Below are positions 1 to 11,515 of a DNA stretch of 64,000 nt, one piece after another. A program made the position numbers and the translations under genes. This DNA is from Sacculina carcini (lineage: Eukaryota > Arthropoda > Thecostraca > Sacculinidae), in assembly GCA_916048095.2 (NCBI GenBank), contig OU696570.1, positions 6,625,518 to 6,689,517 on the forward strand, written 5' to 3'. The notes below the pieces were generated by a model. The model did not search any database. It saw only the letters and a program-made list of their open reading frames with translations, and was not told where the DNA came from. Position 1 is the first letter of the stretch; each line of letters opens with the position of its first letter.

Positions 1-665
1 GATAGCGGAATATTGACCAAAATATTCACGTTTTTTTGTGCTAATTTTGCCTTTTTGACTTTGTCATTTACACTTCACACCGCCGTAACTTTTTTTGATA
101 CACTTTGGAAAATTAAGAATTATACCGTGTTGTAGAAAACGAAATTCCCAGCATGATGGTATTATTTATTTAGATGTGTGATCATTAGTTTTTGAGAAAT
201 AGAGAAAAAAGTATAGAAAATCGGAGGCGTGGAGTTTAAATAAAATTTTGAATGTAGATTGATTTTTCTTCCAATTTACATGTTTCATATATAATTTTTG
301 GGTAGAAATTATAATTCGTTGAGTAGAACAGAAGATTTTCTACACAGTGGTATAATTTTTATAGTTGTACCATTGATGGTTTAGGAAGAGTAGTCTTCAG
401 AAAATTGACCAAAATTTTCGCATTTTTCAGGGTTCATTTTGTCTTTTCACCGCTATAACTTTTTTTGATTTCATTTTTGAAATTTAAAATTTAATCTGAA
501 GTGTAGACAAGCAAATTTCCAACGTGATGGTATAAATTTTGAGCGGGTAGGCCAAGTGGTGGCCAAATAATAGCTGATAGAAAATGGACCAAGGAGGGTC
601 GAACAGACACACAGACACACAGACACACACACAGACACACAGAGGATCTCTTTTATATATATAGA
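1..665 (-). mobile_element. Helitron-like element, 5' part (copy H1), running off the window
   Basis: On the minus strand the element begins with TC at 665, preceded by A, and reads TCTATATATATAAAAGAG followed by a CTGTGTGTCTGTG-rich stretch, the form of a Helitron 5' terminus. The same 660-bp sequence recurs at about 39160-39816 and 47390-48069 (same strand) and at 24130-24840 (opposite strand), which defines the family end. The body is AT-rich with recurring phrases such as CCGCCGTAACTT and AAAATTTCCAA. There is no reading frame of note, so it is non-autonomous. The 3' end lies left of the window. Confidence 0.65.
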
Positions 666-983
666 TTTATTAATATTTATTCTTATTTATTGATGGCTGT
701 TATTTACTTAATCACATATTTATTGTTGATTGTTATTATTTATTGAGGAACGTGGGCGGAGTGACATTATGGATTGTTATCGGATGATGGTTTAATATTT
801 ATTGTTATTTATTTGTTATTATCTTTCCAACTCTCTTTCTAGACATTTTTCTTTTCGAACTCTCTTTCCATTTCTCTTTCTCTTTCTCTTGTGTGTGTGT
901 GTGTTCTCACCGAGTTGTTCTCACCGAGTTGTCTCCGCAGAAATGAGTCAAAGACTCGTGGCTCCTGCCTTCCAAAGATCATA

Positions 984-985
<2 letters not shown>
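666..985. other. AT-rich and pyrimidine-rich spacer, no gene seen
   Basis: The stretch holds short TTATT runs, a pyrimidine tract (TTTCTC repeats near 865-890), a short GT run at 893-903 and a direct repeat TTCTCACCGAGTTG near 904-930. Open frames through it are translations of simple repeat. Nothing supports a gene. Confidence 0.6.

Positions 986-1047
<62 letters not shown>
986..1047. repeat. (GT)n microsatellite
   Basis: About 30 uninterrupted GT dinucleotides lie just left of the truncated end of the minus-strand LINE. The open frames here on both strands encode only Cys-Val or Thr-His and are artefacts. Confidence 0.95.
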
Positions 1048-1053
<6 letters not shown>

Positions 1054-1083
1054 GCAAATTAATCTAGTCAAAATTGTTGTACG

Positions 1084-2607
1084 TCAGTTCTCGTGCAGCA
1101 TATTGTGCAAAGTTGCAGCACGTTTCCCTCTACCTAGAGTTTCATTCAGTACATTCCATGTCTCTTTCGAATTTTTGTGCGCTTTCGATAGTTTTTCTGT
1201 GTAATAATTTTGTTTAGCACTGCGTAATAAGGATGCTAATTTGTTGCGATAATTTTTGTAGTTGTTCTCATCCGATTTCTTGCGTGTCTTCAAAAATTTC
1301 CGATAGAGATTGTTCTTATTTTTGCAAGATATTTTCAATCCTTTAGACAGCCAAGGGCACATTGTTTTTCTATTGTTCCTTGTAGTTCTCGTTGGGAAAC
1401 AAGTGTCTACAATATTCAAAACTGTTTTTGAAAATTATCAAAAGCATCATCAACATCCGTAAATTCTGTACATGTCCATATTGTATTTGCCAATAATTGA
1501 AGGACGTTTAATTGTGAGTCTTGTGTATATACTCTTTTGCAAATGTTTTCCTTGGGTAATTTAGTGCAGCTTAATTTGATTGCAGCAAATATTGGTAGGT
1601 GGTCGCTGACGTAAAAGGCCAATGTTCCTGCCATTATTTCAGTGTTATTTATGTTTGTAAAAATATTATCTATAGTTGTAGCCGATACACTGGTTATCCT
1701 TGTATGAGATGATATAAGAGGCACAAAACCGTTGCACATAAAATAGTTTATGAGGTTAGTCGAATTTGAGCTACTCTCCATCTTCATATCAACATTGAAA
1801 TCTCCAGCTAAAAACCACATGGTTTTTCTGTTTTGGCTAAAATGATCGCAAATGAATTCAGTAAGATGGTCGATGTTTGATGAAGGTGACCTATAAATGC
1901 ATGTAAAGTTAAGATCTCTGCGGTCTACTTTGCTTGTCACTGTTATGCATTCCATGACTCCTTCTATGAGTGCTATTTTTATCTCGGAGGGATCTACAAT
2001 TATTTTGTTATCTAAATATAGGGCCACACCCCCAATGATCTTGTTTTTTCTGTGTGCTTCCAAAAAGTTTATAACCAGTCATTTGATAGATATTTAGGTC
2101 AGTATTATCGTTGAACCAGGTTTCCGAGACTGCCACCACATCAGACGACTTACCGTTGTTATACAGACTTAAGGATTCAATCAGTTCAGTCAATCTGTCG
2201 AAATTAGCTCTGAGACTTCTGGCATTGATATGAAGTATGCACAGACCTTGAAAAGACTTCAGTGAACTGACTAGTGATTCGATCGAGTGGTGATCGCCAT
2301 TACACATATTTACAATGGTATTCAGACTTAACTCATCCATTACACTATTCATATTGTTATCCTGGGAGCTGCATATCGTCTGGGTGTTGCCAATTCCACA
2401 TTTCATGGTCGATAAATCACTGACCATAGTCGGTTTTTGACTGCACCTTTGATATCTCCTGTTGCATAAACGGGCAACACATGGCGTTGTAACAATGATT
2501 GATGTCGTCCTTCTTGAAGCGGATGCAGTTGATACACTTGTAGTTGTTCGATGTGCAGCTTCTTGAGTCGTGACTACCCGCACACTTGAAACAATACGGC
2601 CCATCAC
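1084..2607 (-). pseudogene. LINE ORF2 N-terminal part: AP endonuclease and linker
   Basis: The AP-type endonuclease nicks the target for reverse transcription. Visible motifs in order: LHINARSL (Asn of the active site), VVAVSETWF (catalytic Glu), GGVALYL, FLAGDFNVDM (catalytic Asp-Asn), TTIDNIFTN and SDHLPI (catalytic His). A frameshift near 2045 separates the SETWF part from GGVALYL. A second near 1418 separates the endonuclease end from the linker PWLSKGLKISCKNKNNLY. The frame ends before any reverse transcriptase motif, so the product could not support retrotransposition. Confidence 0.75.
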
Positions 2608-3517
2608 CGGCAGATTTGGCCGCGCAGTTGGCTGCTGTGTGACCGTACCGCTGACAGTGGTAGCACGCCATTGCGTAGTATCTGTCCAGCACTTTGTAAA
2701 TACCCCATTCCAGCCTTAACTTTTCTCCCAATTTTGAAATTTCTCTTCTGATCTCGGCACTGCACTTTATCACAAAATGGTTCGTGTTTCCCGCCGCAGT
2801 TTTCTTGACTAGCACCTCCATCTTTTTTCCGTCTTCAATTTCACACAGTGTTTTGTTTTTAGCCATCAAATTGTCAATTTCACAATTTGTCAATTGTCAA
2901 ATTTTGTCCTCGTCCTCTTCTCTGTTGACATTACACAGCATAATTTTTGGCTCTATTTTCTTGATAATTTTTCTCGAAATATTTGTCTCGGTCCGGAGTC
3001 TCTCTGCCGCAACTTCACGTTCTTTTTGAGTTTTAAAATCCATGACCATATTTCCATTCTTAGTGAATTTTGTATTTTCAACATTCATGCTATGAATGAC
3101 TGATTTCACCTTCTTTTTGTCCACTGTTTCTCTTTCTGTTGATTGAACCAGCAAATTTTTTTTTCCTTTTTTCGCCGCTTCCAACCATGGACCATCTCCA
3201 ACCACAACCATCTCCGTACATTTTCTTGACACATCGAATGCACCTGACTCGCCTGACTTGCCGGATACACAACACTGCATTTCAGCCTTTCTCCCAACAC
3301 TGTATACACTGCTCTCCAATTTATACACCTTTTGGCACACCAAATCCAATTTCTGCTCCAATTTGTCGTCTCTTGACATCTTTCTCATGAGTTCTTCATT
3401 TGCCGACTTCAAGTCTTCCACCATTTGTTTGAAATGCTTTATTTCCTCATTCTTCTTAATGCAATCTCGGCAAACTTTTTTCTTGGCTGTTGATGCTGCT
3501 AGTTTCCGTTTTTGTTA
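2417..3517 (-). pseudogene. LINE ORF1, gag-like zinc-knuckle protein
   Basis: This ORF1 would encode an RNA-binding, nucleic-acid-chaperone-type protein. The first part (ATG at 3424, although the frame is open upstream to about 3517) is charged and helical, with a small CRDC motif upstream of that ATG. An in-frame TGA at 2897-2899 interrupts the frame, which resumes as NCEIDNLMAKNK. The C-terminal part carries three cysteine clusters in the order CYHCQRYGHTAANC, CFKCAGSHDSRSC and CINCIRFKKDDINHC. This triple knuckle arrangement is known from ORF1 of Jockey, I and related LINEs. It overlaps the start of the ORF2 region, as is common in such elements. Confidence 0.75.
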
Positions 3518-3520
3518 TTG

Positions 3521-3900
3521 ACAAAATTTCAGAATTCAGGATATTTTTTGTATAAAAAAAACAAACTTTCACTCAAGTAAGACTATGAAAACCAACACTT
3601 TTACAGGAGCAATAAAACACGTCTACACTGTCCGAGCGATAAACGCAAACGCAAATTTAACAAACACCATTCAATACATCAGTTTAATATCTTTGCCATG
3701 GTTAGGGCTGTTGGCTGGAGAACATTTAGCGAAAAATATTATCACAGTGGCAACTTTGGTGTTAAAATGATTATTGCGTAATGGGTTTCTGTGTGTGTGA
3801 AATGTATGTAGATGTGATTGATGGAAGTGTGGTTTGTTGTTGAATAGATTAGTTTTTGATTTTGAATTGTGTATTTCCTACCACCTACACCTAAATGTCA
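3521..3900. other. Unassigned flank, no gene seen
   Basis: AT-rich sequence with a 61-codon open frame (3585-3770) that has no recognisable motif. I see no repeat shared with the rest of the window. It may include the LINE 5' UTR, whose start I cannot place. Confidence 0.4.
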
Positions 3901-4010
3901 ACAAGGACTATCGAAAAAGTAACCTAAAAATAGAAAAAAGTAACCATATTTTCAGGAAAAAGTAACCTAAAAAAGTAACCTCAAAATATCCTTGTGCTCC
4001 TTCACAAAGG
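3901..4010. repeat. AAAAAGTAACCT-motif dispersed repeat, fragment
   Basis: AAAAAGTAACC occurs several times within about 90 bp, after AAGGACTATCGAAAAAGT. A related stretch lies at 53990-54620, where the reverse complement of the right end reads AGGACTGTCAAAAGTTAAT. The shared AGGACTRTCRAAAA word suggests one family of DNA-transposon-like ends. I cannot find a paired end for this copy. Confidence 0.4.
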
Positions 4011-4272
4011 CTTCGCAAAGGTAAATTCTTGTTAATGTCCACAAAGCTCTTTTTCCCCTCTTAGGGTTTGCTGACATTTCTACAACAAAACACCAAAATT
4101 AATCCCAATGCAGGCGAAAAAATATGCTAATGCGTTAATTTGTATTACCAGTGATCATGACAATGCCATTTTTACTGCTTTGGGTAACTTAGAGGTGAAT
4201 GACTCGGATGAAAAGGTGATTCATAGTACTAGTTACTATTAGTTTAACGTGCAAATTCAAGGGACAGCTATT

Positions 4273-4280
4273 CACAAGAC
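4273..4280. repeat. 8-bp target-site duplication of hAT element, left
   Basis: CACAAGAC lies directly before the left terminal repeat TAGTGATGC and recurs exactly at 16760-16767 directly after the right terminal repeat. Eight bases is the hAT hallmark length. Confidence 0.8.
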
Positions 4281-4656
4281 TAGTGATGCAAAAAACGTTT
4301 TCTTTGTTGCGTTTTTTGTGCAAAAAAGCATGTTTTTTCCTTTTTTATGTTTTTCATAGAATTAACCCAATTGTCATCGGATGTTGGATTTTAGTACATA
4401 GAAATCAGTTTGATTGATGTTTTGTACATCTTTACGTGTGTTATATTACAGATAATTTGATAATAGTACAACAAACAAAAATATTTATCAGTAAATATCC
4501 CAGGAGACTATTTGAAAGTGCATCCGGGTCCGGTGGTTAAGGTTTTTTTCATTGAGAAAACCCACGGTTTTAAAGATGGTTTTAATGATGTGTATATTTG
4601 AAATAATTTGTCAGCAGAACAAAACAAATTCATTTAGTAATCATGTGTTTCTTTCA

Positions 4657-4661
4657 TAAAG
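4657..4661. repeat. Target-site duplication TAAAG of the nested Gypsy, left
   Basis: TAAAG directly precedes the TG that opens the left LTR and recurs at 15580-15584 directly after the CA that closes the right LTR. Confidence 0.6.
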
Positions 4662-4770
4662 TGTTGTGGCATGTGCTAAATGAAATAATAAGCTAGTAAC
4701 GTTACAAACTGAGCGCTTTCGGCGCATGTGCGAGAATTGTGTACTGGGGATAAACACGTTGCTTACGCTG
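4662..4770 (+). repeat. Left LTR of Gypsy G1, aligned part
   Basis: This part shares TGTTGTGGC, GCGCTTTCGGCGCATGTGCG and ATAAACACGTTGCTTACG with 9830-9937. Beyond about 4770 the two LTRs no longer align by eye, so the true end (perhaps up to about 4950) is not given. Confidence 0.6.
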
Positions 4771-5039
4771 TTGATGTGTTGTGCTGATGAGAACGAGTGG
4801 GTTATTGCGGATTCCGGTTTTTGTCGTCTGATCTGGATCACGTTTCGAGAATTTAAAGCCTGACATCTAGGACGTGATTGAGATTCTGAGTTTGGTATTG
4901 TATTTGGTAATGTTTTGGTATTGTTTTGGTATTGTTATCTGATCCTAACCTGGCAGACGACATGGAGGTGTTTGTGGTAGTGGTGTGAGAAATGGTTTCT
5001 TTCAACGGCGACCTATTTGAGGGGTTGTGAGTGTAGTTT

Positions 5040-7930
5040 GTTGTTGTTGTTGTTATTTGTGCTTATGGAGTGCACCGGCCTCTGGGACCATACGGCACCC
5101 CCAAGTCTATTTATAGCCCAAACATCCTAAGATGATGGACATGATGAATGGAATGATGAAATAAATAAGTGTGATAGTGAACAAAATGAATGTGAAAGTC
5201 AAGAAGTAAAACTAAATAAATAATTCTAAAAAGCAAAAGCCGTCAAAACTCAAAAATGCGGCTCTCAATGACCGCCGATTGCTCCTGTCCGAGAACATCG
5301 TGAATAGTCCGAACGGATCCAAGAAAACGTTGACGCGCCTCTGAGAATGATGGGCATTCCACCAGGATGTGCTGCACGGAGAGACGTGCATTACATGCGC
5401 TGCACGTGGGTTCAGGTTGTCCGAGTAGAAGATGGCGATGCGTATCGCACGTGTGACCCACACGCAGACGACAGAGCGCCACTTCCTCGGACCACTTCCG
5501 GCGACAAGAGCACATCCAATGACCGATTTCGGGCTTCACAGCTTTTAATTTGTTAGAACCACATTCGTCCCAGGAGAGCTGCCAGCGAGAACCGATATAG
5601 CGATGTATAATAGGATAAAACTCCGAATACGGAATGGGAAAGTTAAAATAAAATGAATAAAAGTCTCGTTCAGCAGCTCTTTTTGCGGCTCTGTCAGCTC
5701 GCTCGTTGCCCAAAATACCAATATGGGCCGGAATCCAGCAGAACTTTACACGCTTGCCCTGGTGGTGGATGATATCAAGAGAGATAAAAATCCTCTGTAA
5801 AAGAGGATGTGAGGAGAAAGACGATAATGAAGTTAAAGCACTAAGAGAGTCGGATAGAACTGAAAACAATGAAAATGAAGATGAGCGAATAAAAACCAGG
5901 GCCAGCAGGATAGCGTACAGTTCAGCCGTGTAAATGGAAGCGCTCGGTGGCAGCGTGCTCGAGCGGCACGTACCTCCACTTACAAACGCACAACCCACAC
6001 CACTGGCCGACTTAGACCCATCAGTGTACACGGCAGTATACCGTCCGTAAGAATGAATACGCTCCAGACGGGTGATCGCCCGATTTGCCTGTTTCGTGAT
6101 GGGTATCACGATTGCCCGTCGACAGGAGGCTGGAAACTGTCCACCATTCCACAGATCATTGAAGACCTGCAGCAAGGTGAAAAGCACTGCGGGCGACAGA
6201 CGTTTCAGCATGAGGTTGTGAACCTCATCAGGGCCTTCAGCCACATCGCGAAGCGATCGCAAGGCTGTTCTCAGCTCAGATGCAAAAAAATCGCTGTTGA
6301 TTGGCAGCTGACATTTGGTGGAGAAATCAACGGGTGATCTCTCGCACTGCTGTTTGATCGCCGCAAAATCAAGGTCGTCTACGTTTGCACGACAGTGCTC
6401 CGCTAAATATCGGCCAATTTCGTCAGCAACATGCTCCGGATTTATCACGTCCACGCCACTGATCTTCAGAGAAGGCAGTGGAGTGGGACGGTATTTCCCA
6501 GAGATGCGCTTTATACGGTCCCATATGGTGGATATAGGACAACGCCGATTAATGCTGGACACATAGGACATCCACGAGGCCCGCTTCGCCTCGCGAAATG
6601 TCCATCGAGCTTGTGCGCGAGCGTGGCGAAAGCAAAGCATGTTTGCCACCGTGCAGTTGCGCCGGGAGCGACCCCAGCAACGACGTCGCTCTCGCAACGC
6701 CGCAGAACACGCGTCTGCCCACCAAGGAACAGGACGCCGGACGGGGACGCGATGCCGTACGCGGAATGCTCTGTTTGGCACAGGTGAAAATGGCCTCAGT
6801 AAAATCTTCGACGCTGGGTCGAAGTGTTGGGTTGCCCATGGCTTCCAATGTCAAGCAATCATAGCGGACCCAATCAGCTCGTTTGAAATTCCATCTCGGT
6901 GGTCGTATTCCCAAACTAGGTACCTCATTGAGACATATCCTCATTGACGAACCATCTCTGCCGGCTGGCTTCGAGAGGCACGTCTCCGATGTTCCTGAAT
7001 CCATCCAGACGACGGAACGGGTTCAACGATGACAGCTTCGTCTTCTCATCGGTGCTGGCAAACACCAGCACCATCGGAGTGGGAGCAGCACGAGTGTCGT
7101 CCTGGTCGTGTCTCAATGTACGACCACCTTTCGGCGGCCGTGGCCGATCGCTGATGGACGACCAGCAGTTGGGGTGGTTGAAGGTTTTGACGCCATGAAT
7201 TGTTTGTTTGTCTCTGCGCGCACGACCACCCACCTCTGCACGGGGCCCTACTGGGGGGACGGGCAGAGCCAGCATGGGATGCCACGCCAGTGGTGGTGCG
7301 CGCTGTACGGGCACCGAATACCTCTGAGCTCTCTGCGAGCTCCGCCCGGTACGAGTCCGCGGAAGCTACAGCGCCGGGCCCGGACCAGTGATCCCCACTG
7401 GTCCATCTTGACCCAGTAGCTGCAGCCCACTGCAAACGGCGGACACTGCACCGGGCGGGACCCCCCTCGAGCACCAGGCACCTCACCCTTGACCCTCTTG
7501 ACCCATATCCGGCCACCCGTGCCGGCGTCGGACCATTCTCTCCACTGTCGAGGAGCCAAACAGCGGCCCCGTCAGGGTTCGACGCGCAGGCCAAAGACGA
7601 GTGTTGCGTCACGCCACCACTATACCCCGGGCGACGTGACATTCAGCGGCAAGGATCCTGTTTGCCGATCGGACGGGTAGGGTTTCCAGATGGCCGTTGG
7701 CTGCTAAACAGCTCATCCGCCCTTTGACAGGTCTTGTTTTTCTTCCTGCTGGGTGTCTGGCCACCCTCCTCACTGGCATAGGCCAGTGGGGGGCCGGATT
7801 AGTCGCCGACATTCCGACCATGCGGCTGGTTGTACCGGGTTACACGTTACCAATAGCAGGCAGAAACCTGACCAGACATGTCTGCCTTTAGTCGCCTTTT
7901 ACGACACGCGGCAGCTACGGCGGCAGAATT
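5040..7930 (-). mobile_element. I-type LINE with internal deletions (RNase H kept, RT lost)
   Basis: On the minus strand the element runs from about 7930 to a (CAA)n 3' tail near 5040. The 5' part carries GTCGTAAAAGGCGACTAA, a word common near the 5' ends of such LINEs, and a GC-rich leader. ORF1 and most of the endonuclease are absent. The post-endonuclease linker (PPRWNFKRADWVRYD), the first part of the RT region, a complete RNase H and a C-terminal zinc knuckle remain. It interrupts Gypsy G1. I could not find a target-site duplication; ACATGGAGTGATA occurs twice at the right flank only. Confidence 0.75.
5243..6781 (-). pseudogene. LINE ORF2 derivative: linker joined to RNase H, RT core missing
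   Basis: A 512-codon open frame. The N-terminal half is the region before reverse transcriptase (WADACSAALRERRRCW, then the early RT area ending in FPASCRRAIVIPITK). It passes directly to AVYTDGSKSASGVGCAF, the start of RNase H, so the RT palm including the YADD box is missing in frame. RNase H looks catalytically complete: Asp in YTDGS, Glu in AELYAI, Asp in SDSLSAL and Asp in NERAD. A CCHC knuckle (CSACNARLSVQHILVEC) closes the protein. A frameshift near 6740 separates it from the upstream linker (about 7004-6745). Such a frame could arise by an internal deletion that happened to keep phase. Confidence 0.75.
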
Positions 7931-7959
7931 CTAACATGGAGTGATATTGGACATGGAGT

Positions 7960-9340
7960 GATAAAGAGCAGGAAGTGTTTCAGAAATTGAAAGAGATGCT
8001 CGCTTCTGATGTCCTACTGACACACTTCGATCAGAGTTTTCCGATCGGTATTTCATGCGATGCGTCCGGGGTAGGACTGGGAGCTGTTTTGTTCCATCGG
8101 TATCCAGATGATAGTGAGCGTCCAATTGCAAATGCATCAAAGACGCTAACGGATTGTCAGAGGCGATACAGCCAAGTGCAAAGAGAGGCCCTGACAATTA
8201 TATTTGCGGTCCGAAAATTCTCTCAATACCTGGTCGGTCGAAAGTTCATACTGGTGACAGACCATAAACCACTTCTTCCCTTGTTCGGTCCAACAAATTC
8301 TACTCCGGTTTTAGCTGCAAACCGTCTTGCTCGATGGGCTCTAGAGCTGAGCCATTATCATTACTGCATTGAGTAACGAAAAACGGCTGAACATGCCAAT
8401 GCAGACGTCTTGAGCCGACTACCAGTTGGCAATGATGCTGGGTTTGACCAAGAAGAGGATGCAAAAGACGTTGATGCAGTTTATGCCATAAACGCTATCA
8501 ACGATCAAGTGGAAGTAGCGAGTGCATCATCCGTACAATCACATTCATTGAAAGACAGAGTCATTGCTACGGTTATGCGATATACGCGTGAAGGCTGGCC
8601 TGTTCAGAAAACGGACGATGATGACGTTGAAAGTTTCAGGAGTTGTGCAACTGCATTGTCTACGATACATGGATGCTTATTGTACGGCTCCAGGATTGTG
8701 ATTCCTTCTGTTTTGCGTCCAAATGTTTTGCAGATTATACATTCGGGACACATGGGCATGGTGCAAATGAAGTAACTAGCCCGGACGTCAGCGTATTGGC
8801 CTCGCATTGACAGTGAAATTGAATCGACTTGCCGTAGCTGTACGTCTTAAGAGGAACAGCAAAGCCGTCCACCAACACCAGCGGTACACCCTTGGATGTT
8901 ACCAGAAAAGGTTTGGAGCCGAGTGTATGTGGATCATGCCGTGAACTTTATCGGCAAAAACTGGTCGGTGATGACCGATGCGCTGTCCAAGTACCCGTGC
9001 ATCCATCCGACTCAAGCCGTAACTACGAAGGCTACGACGGAGCTTCTTGAAGATGATTTTGCCCATTTTGGGTATCCGCATACAATTGTTACCGATAATG
9101 GACCTGCATTTTCAAGTGAAGAATTCAAGGTGTAGTGTGCTGAAAGAGGAATCGTACATCTGACGGGAGCGCCGTATCACCCAGTTACAAACGGGGCGGC
9201 GGAACGTCTCATACAGACATTCAAAAGGTCTATGTCGAAAAGCCAGCTCCCGCCGAGAGCGGCACTGAGAGACTTTCTCATGCAATACCGAAGAACGCCA
9301 ACTTCTGGAGGATTGTCACCGAGTGAAATCCTCAACGGTA
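7960..9340 (+). pseudogene. Gypsy G1 pol remnant: RNase H and integrase
   Basis: RNase H carries the DASGVGLGAVLF and TDHKPLLPLF motifs, and the integrase core carries VTDNGPAFSSEEF. Both are typical of Ty3/Gypsy pol, with RNase H before integrase. The region is a broken fossil and is followed by degenerate sequence up to the right LTR at 9830. Confidence 0.75.
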
Positions 9341-9829
9341 GACAGATGCGCACTTTACTTGTCACGCTATTAACGTCTTCAACACACATCATTCAAAGAA
9401 AGCAAGACCAAATCGCTTCCAGATCACAGCAGCAAGACAAATCCAAAGATTCATTGTATCGCCCAGGAGACGCAGCTAAGGCGCTATACTGCGGACCGCG
9501 TCGAGACAGAGATCTACGATGGGGTCCTGCCATAGTCGTCAAACGATGTGGCAGTCGCTGTATGAATGTGAACAACTACGCAAACGATACACAACTAACA
9601 ACGATGCTGATCCAGGAGAAGTACCGGAAGAGTTCCAGAGCGGGAAGGCGCAGCCTTGGGAGAAACCACAACGTTCATCCCACTCATGTACACGTAGAAG
9701 GGAGCAATTCTCGAATGAACCTCCTACGGTGCAAGATAGCGAAGTCGCTGTACCAAGACGATCGAAGAGGACTCCCAAACCACGACACTGTCCACATTGC
9801 TGATATATTGCACCCAATCGGTGGGAAGG

Positions 9830-9937
9830 TGTTGTGGCGTGTGCTAAATGTAATAATAAGCTAGTAACTTTACAATATGAGCGCTTTCGGCGCATGTGCG
9901 ACAATTGTGTACTGGGGATAAACACGTTGCTTACGTT
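9830..9937 (+). repeat. Right LTR of Gypsy G1, first segment
   Basis: Matches 4662-4770 in the left LTR. The LTR is cut at 9937 by the insertion of the LINE and resumes at 15495. Confidence 0.65.
9926..9937. repeat. 12-bp target-site duplication of LINE, left
   Basis: GTTGCTTACGTT here and at 15483-15494 flank the LINE exactly. In the uninterrupted left LTR the same site reads GTTGCTTACG, which confirms that it is the target. Confidence 0.85.
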
Positions 9938-10110
9938 AGATTGCTGCCGGGAGTTTGGGTCTTCCGGTGTAGTCGCCGTGTTTTCCATACGCCTTTAAAC
10001 AGAATTGGAGTTTCACGGGGATCGTAGAAAGGAGGGGCCCAAAACTTGACGTTACAGCGCGTTTTCATTTTTATTTTTTGTGTGGTGTTTTTTCGTTTTT
10101 TTGTTCCCTG

Positions 10111-10202
10111 GTGGTTGTAATATTTCAGAAAAGGTGGTATCTTTTATATAAGATTTGTGGTTGTAATATTTCAGAATAGGTGGTATCTTTCATATAAGAC
10201 TT
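10111..10202 (+). promoter_or_regulatory. 46-bp tandem repeat in LINE 5' UTR, possible promoter
   Basis: Two copies of GTGGTTGTAATATTTCAGAA followed by AGGTGGTATCTTTYATATAA start at 10111 and 10157, differing at a few positions. Tandem monomers upstream of ORF1 carry the internal promoter in several LINE families; that role here is inference. Confidence 0.4.
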
Positions 10203-10245
10203 CTGTACAACTGTCTATTGCACTTATCACATAATTTTGGGGCTC

Positions 10246-11515
10246 ATGCCCAGAGCCAAAAACAGGGGTCGTGAAGACCCTTCCCTCTGGTCGGGGACTT
10301 TCGACTCCCCTCCCGATAAAGGTTCCTTCGTGTGTCTGAAACTAACGGAAGGCAGACCAATTTCAAGACGGGGCTGGCCCTGGATAGACACATGCCTTAG
10401 ACAGGAGACCGATGGCGAAAAATTGGAAAAAGTAAGAATCATACAGAACGAGACTCTCCTGATACGCACTGTATCAGAAGAACAAACCAAACACCTTCTA
10501 TCTATGACAAAGTTTGGCGCGGTCCCTGCGAATGTCTTTCTCCATGAAAGACTCAACCAAAGGAGGGGCTCCATCTATGCGCCAGACATGGTGGACCTGA
10601 CCGAGGAGGAAGTGCTGTCCTGGCTCGAAAACCACAGTGTGACATCGGTGAAGCGGTTCGTGAAGAACGGCAAATCAACACCCTTGCTGTTCCTCACATT
10701 CTGCACACCGACCTGTCCAAGCTCACTGAATTACCAGTACGTCAAGTACCCTGTCAAGCAATATGTGCCGAAACCAACATCTTGCGGCAAATGTGGCAGC
10801 CTCCGTCACTCGGAAAACTTCTGCCAAAATGACCGACTCTGCATCAACTGTGGCAACCGGCAACATGAAGGAAGGTTTGATCCTCACTGCACCAACTGCG
10901 GTGGCGACCACCCTGCCTCAGACCGGGCATGCCCAGCATACGTCACTGAAGAAAAAATCCTTGTGATGAAGACCAGAAACCAAATTTCGTATGCTGAAGC
11001 TCGACAAGAAGTCGATGAGAACCAACAATGGCAATGACAAACAGGTACCCACCATGGCTGAGACGATTGCACAACAACCGCAACCGTCCACCATCGATAT
11101 CCTCACCAAACAAGTTCACGCACTCACCGAAATAATGACCGACCTCACCATCCTGGTCAAGACCGTTGTCGCCAACCAAGTCACCAAGACGGGCCCAACA
11201 TCGCCGTCAGCTGAAACATCTGACTATGAAGAAGAGCTCACATCGCACCACACTAGTGACAACTCTGAACCAGCACTAGCTGAAACTCAACAGCATGAAG
11301 AAAAATCCAACAACTCTTCCACTCATTCAACGACATCGGTCTACAAAAACAACAACGAGACCACACCGACCACAAGCTCCCACAAGCAATCTAACGATGG
11401 TAAAACCCCTCACATCAAGAGACTCTCAAAAAGGGGAAAAACACCGCCTACATTCTCAGAAAAACTCACCAGTAACATTTTCCACATCGTCACAATCCTT
11501 CTCTCCCCGTCATGA
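10246..11515 (+). pseudogene. LINE ORF1, gag-like zinc-knuckle protein, one frameshift
   Basis: ORF1 would package the LINE RNA. I start it at ATG 10246 (MPRAKNRGREDPSLW). The frame gives about 263 codons to 11037 and ends with three cysteine clusters, CGKCGSLRHSENFC, CINCGNRQHEGRFDPHC and CTNCGGDHPASDRAC, then YAEARQEVD. A shift near 11000-11035 moves the reading to another frame, which continues as a Ser/Thr/Asn-rich tail with a short coiled stretch (STIDILTKQVHALTEIM) to 11515. Its stop TGA overlaps the ATG of ORF2 as ATGA, an arrangement that in other LINEs supports termination-reinitiation. The knuckle set is the usual one for the I/Jockey/R1 groups. Confidence 0.8.

Larger units (their letters stand above)
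1084..3520 (-). mobile_element. CR1/Jockey-group LINE, 5' half only, broken
   Basis: Read on the minus strand: a zinc-knuckle ORF1, then the first part of ORF2 (endonuclease plus the linker before reverse transcriptase). Reverse transcriptase and the 3' tail are missing; the element stops at about 1084 beside a GT microsatellite. LINEs are usually 5'-truncated, so keeping the 5' half implies a later deletion or insertion here. I see one in-frame stop in ORF1 and two probable frameshifts in ORF2. The endonuclease start LHINARSLRANFD and the linker PWLSKGLKISCKNKNNLY are typical of the CR1/Jockey superclade; the exact clade is not settled. Confidence 0.8.

Noticed and set aside
802-1204. Open frames of 60-86 codons on both strands
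   Set aside because: They are translations of (GT)n and pyrimidine-rich tracts, giving Cys-Val or Thr-His runs.
7046-7642. 198-codon minus-strand frame and its neighbours in a GC-rich block
   Set aside because: They lie in the 5' leader of the I-type LINE, overlap in several frames and show no domain. They follow from high GC content.
7930-7966. ACATGGAGTGATA direct repeat as target-site duplication of the minus-strand LINE
   Set aside because: Both copies lie on the same side of the LINE and no copy is found at the other end.
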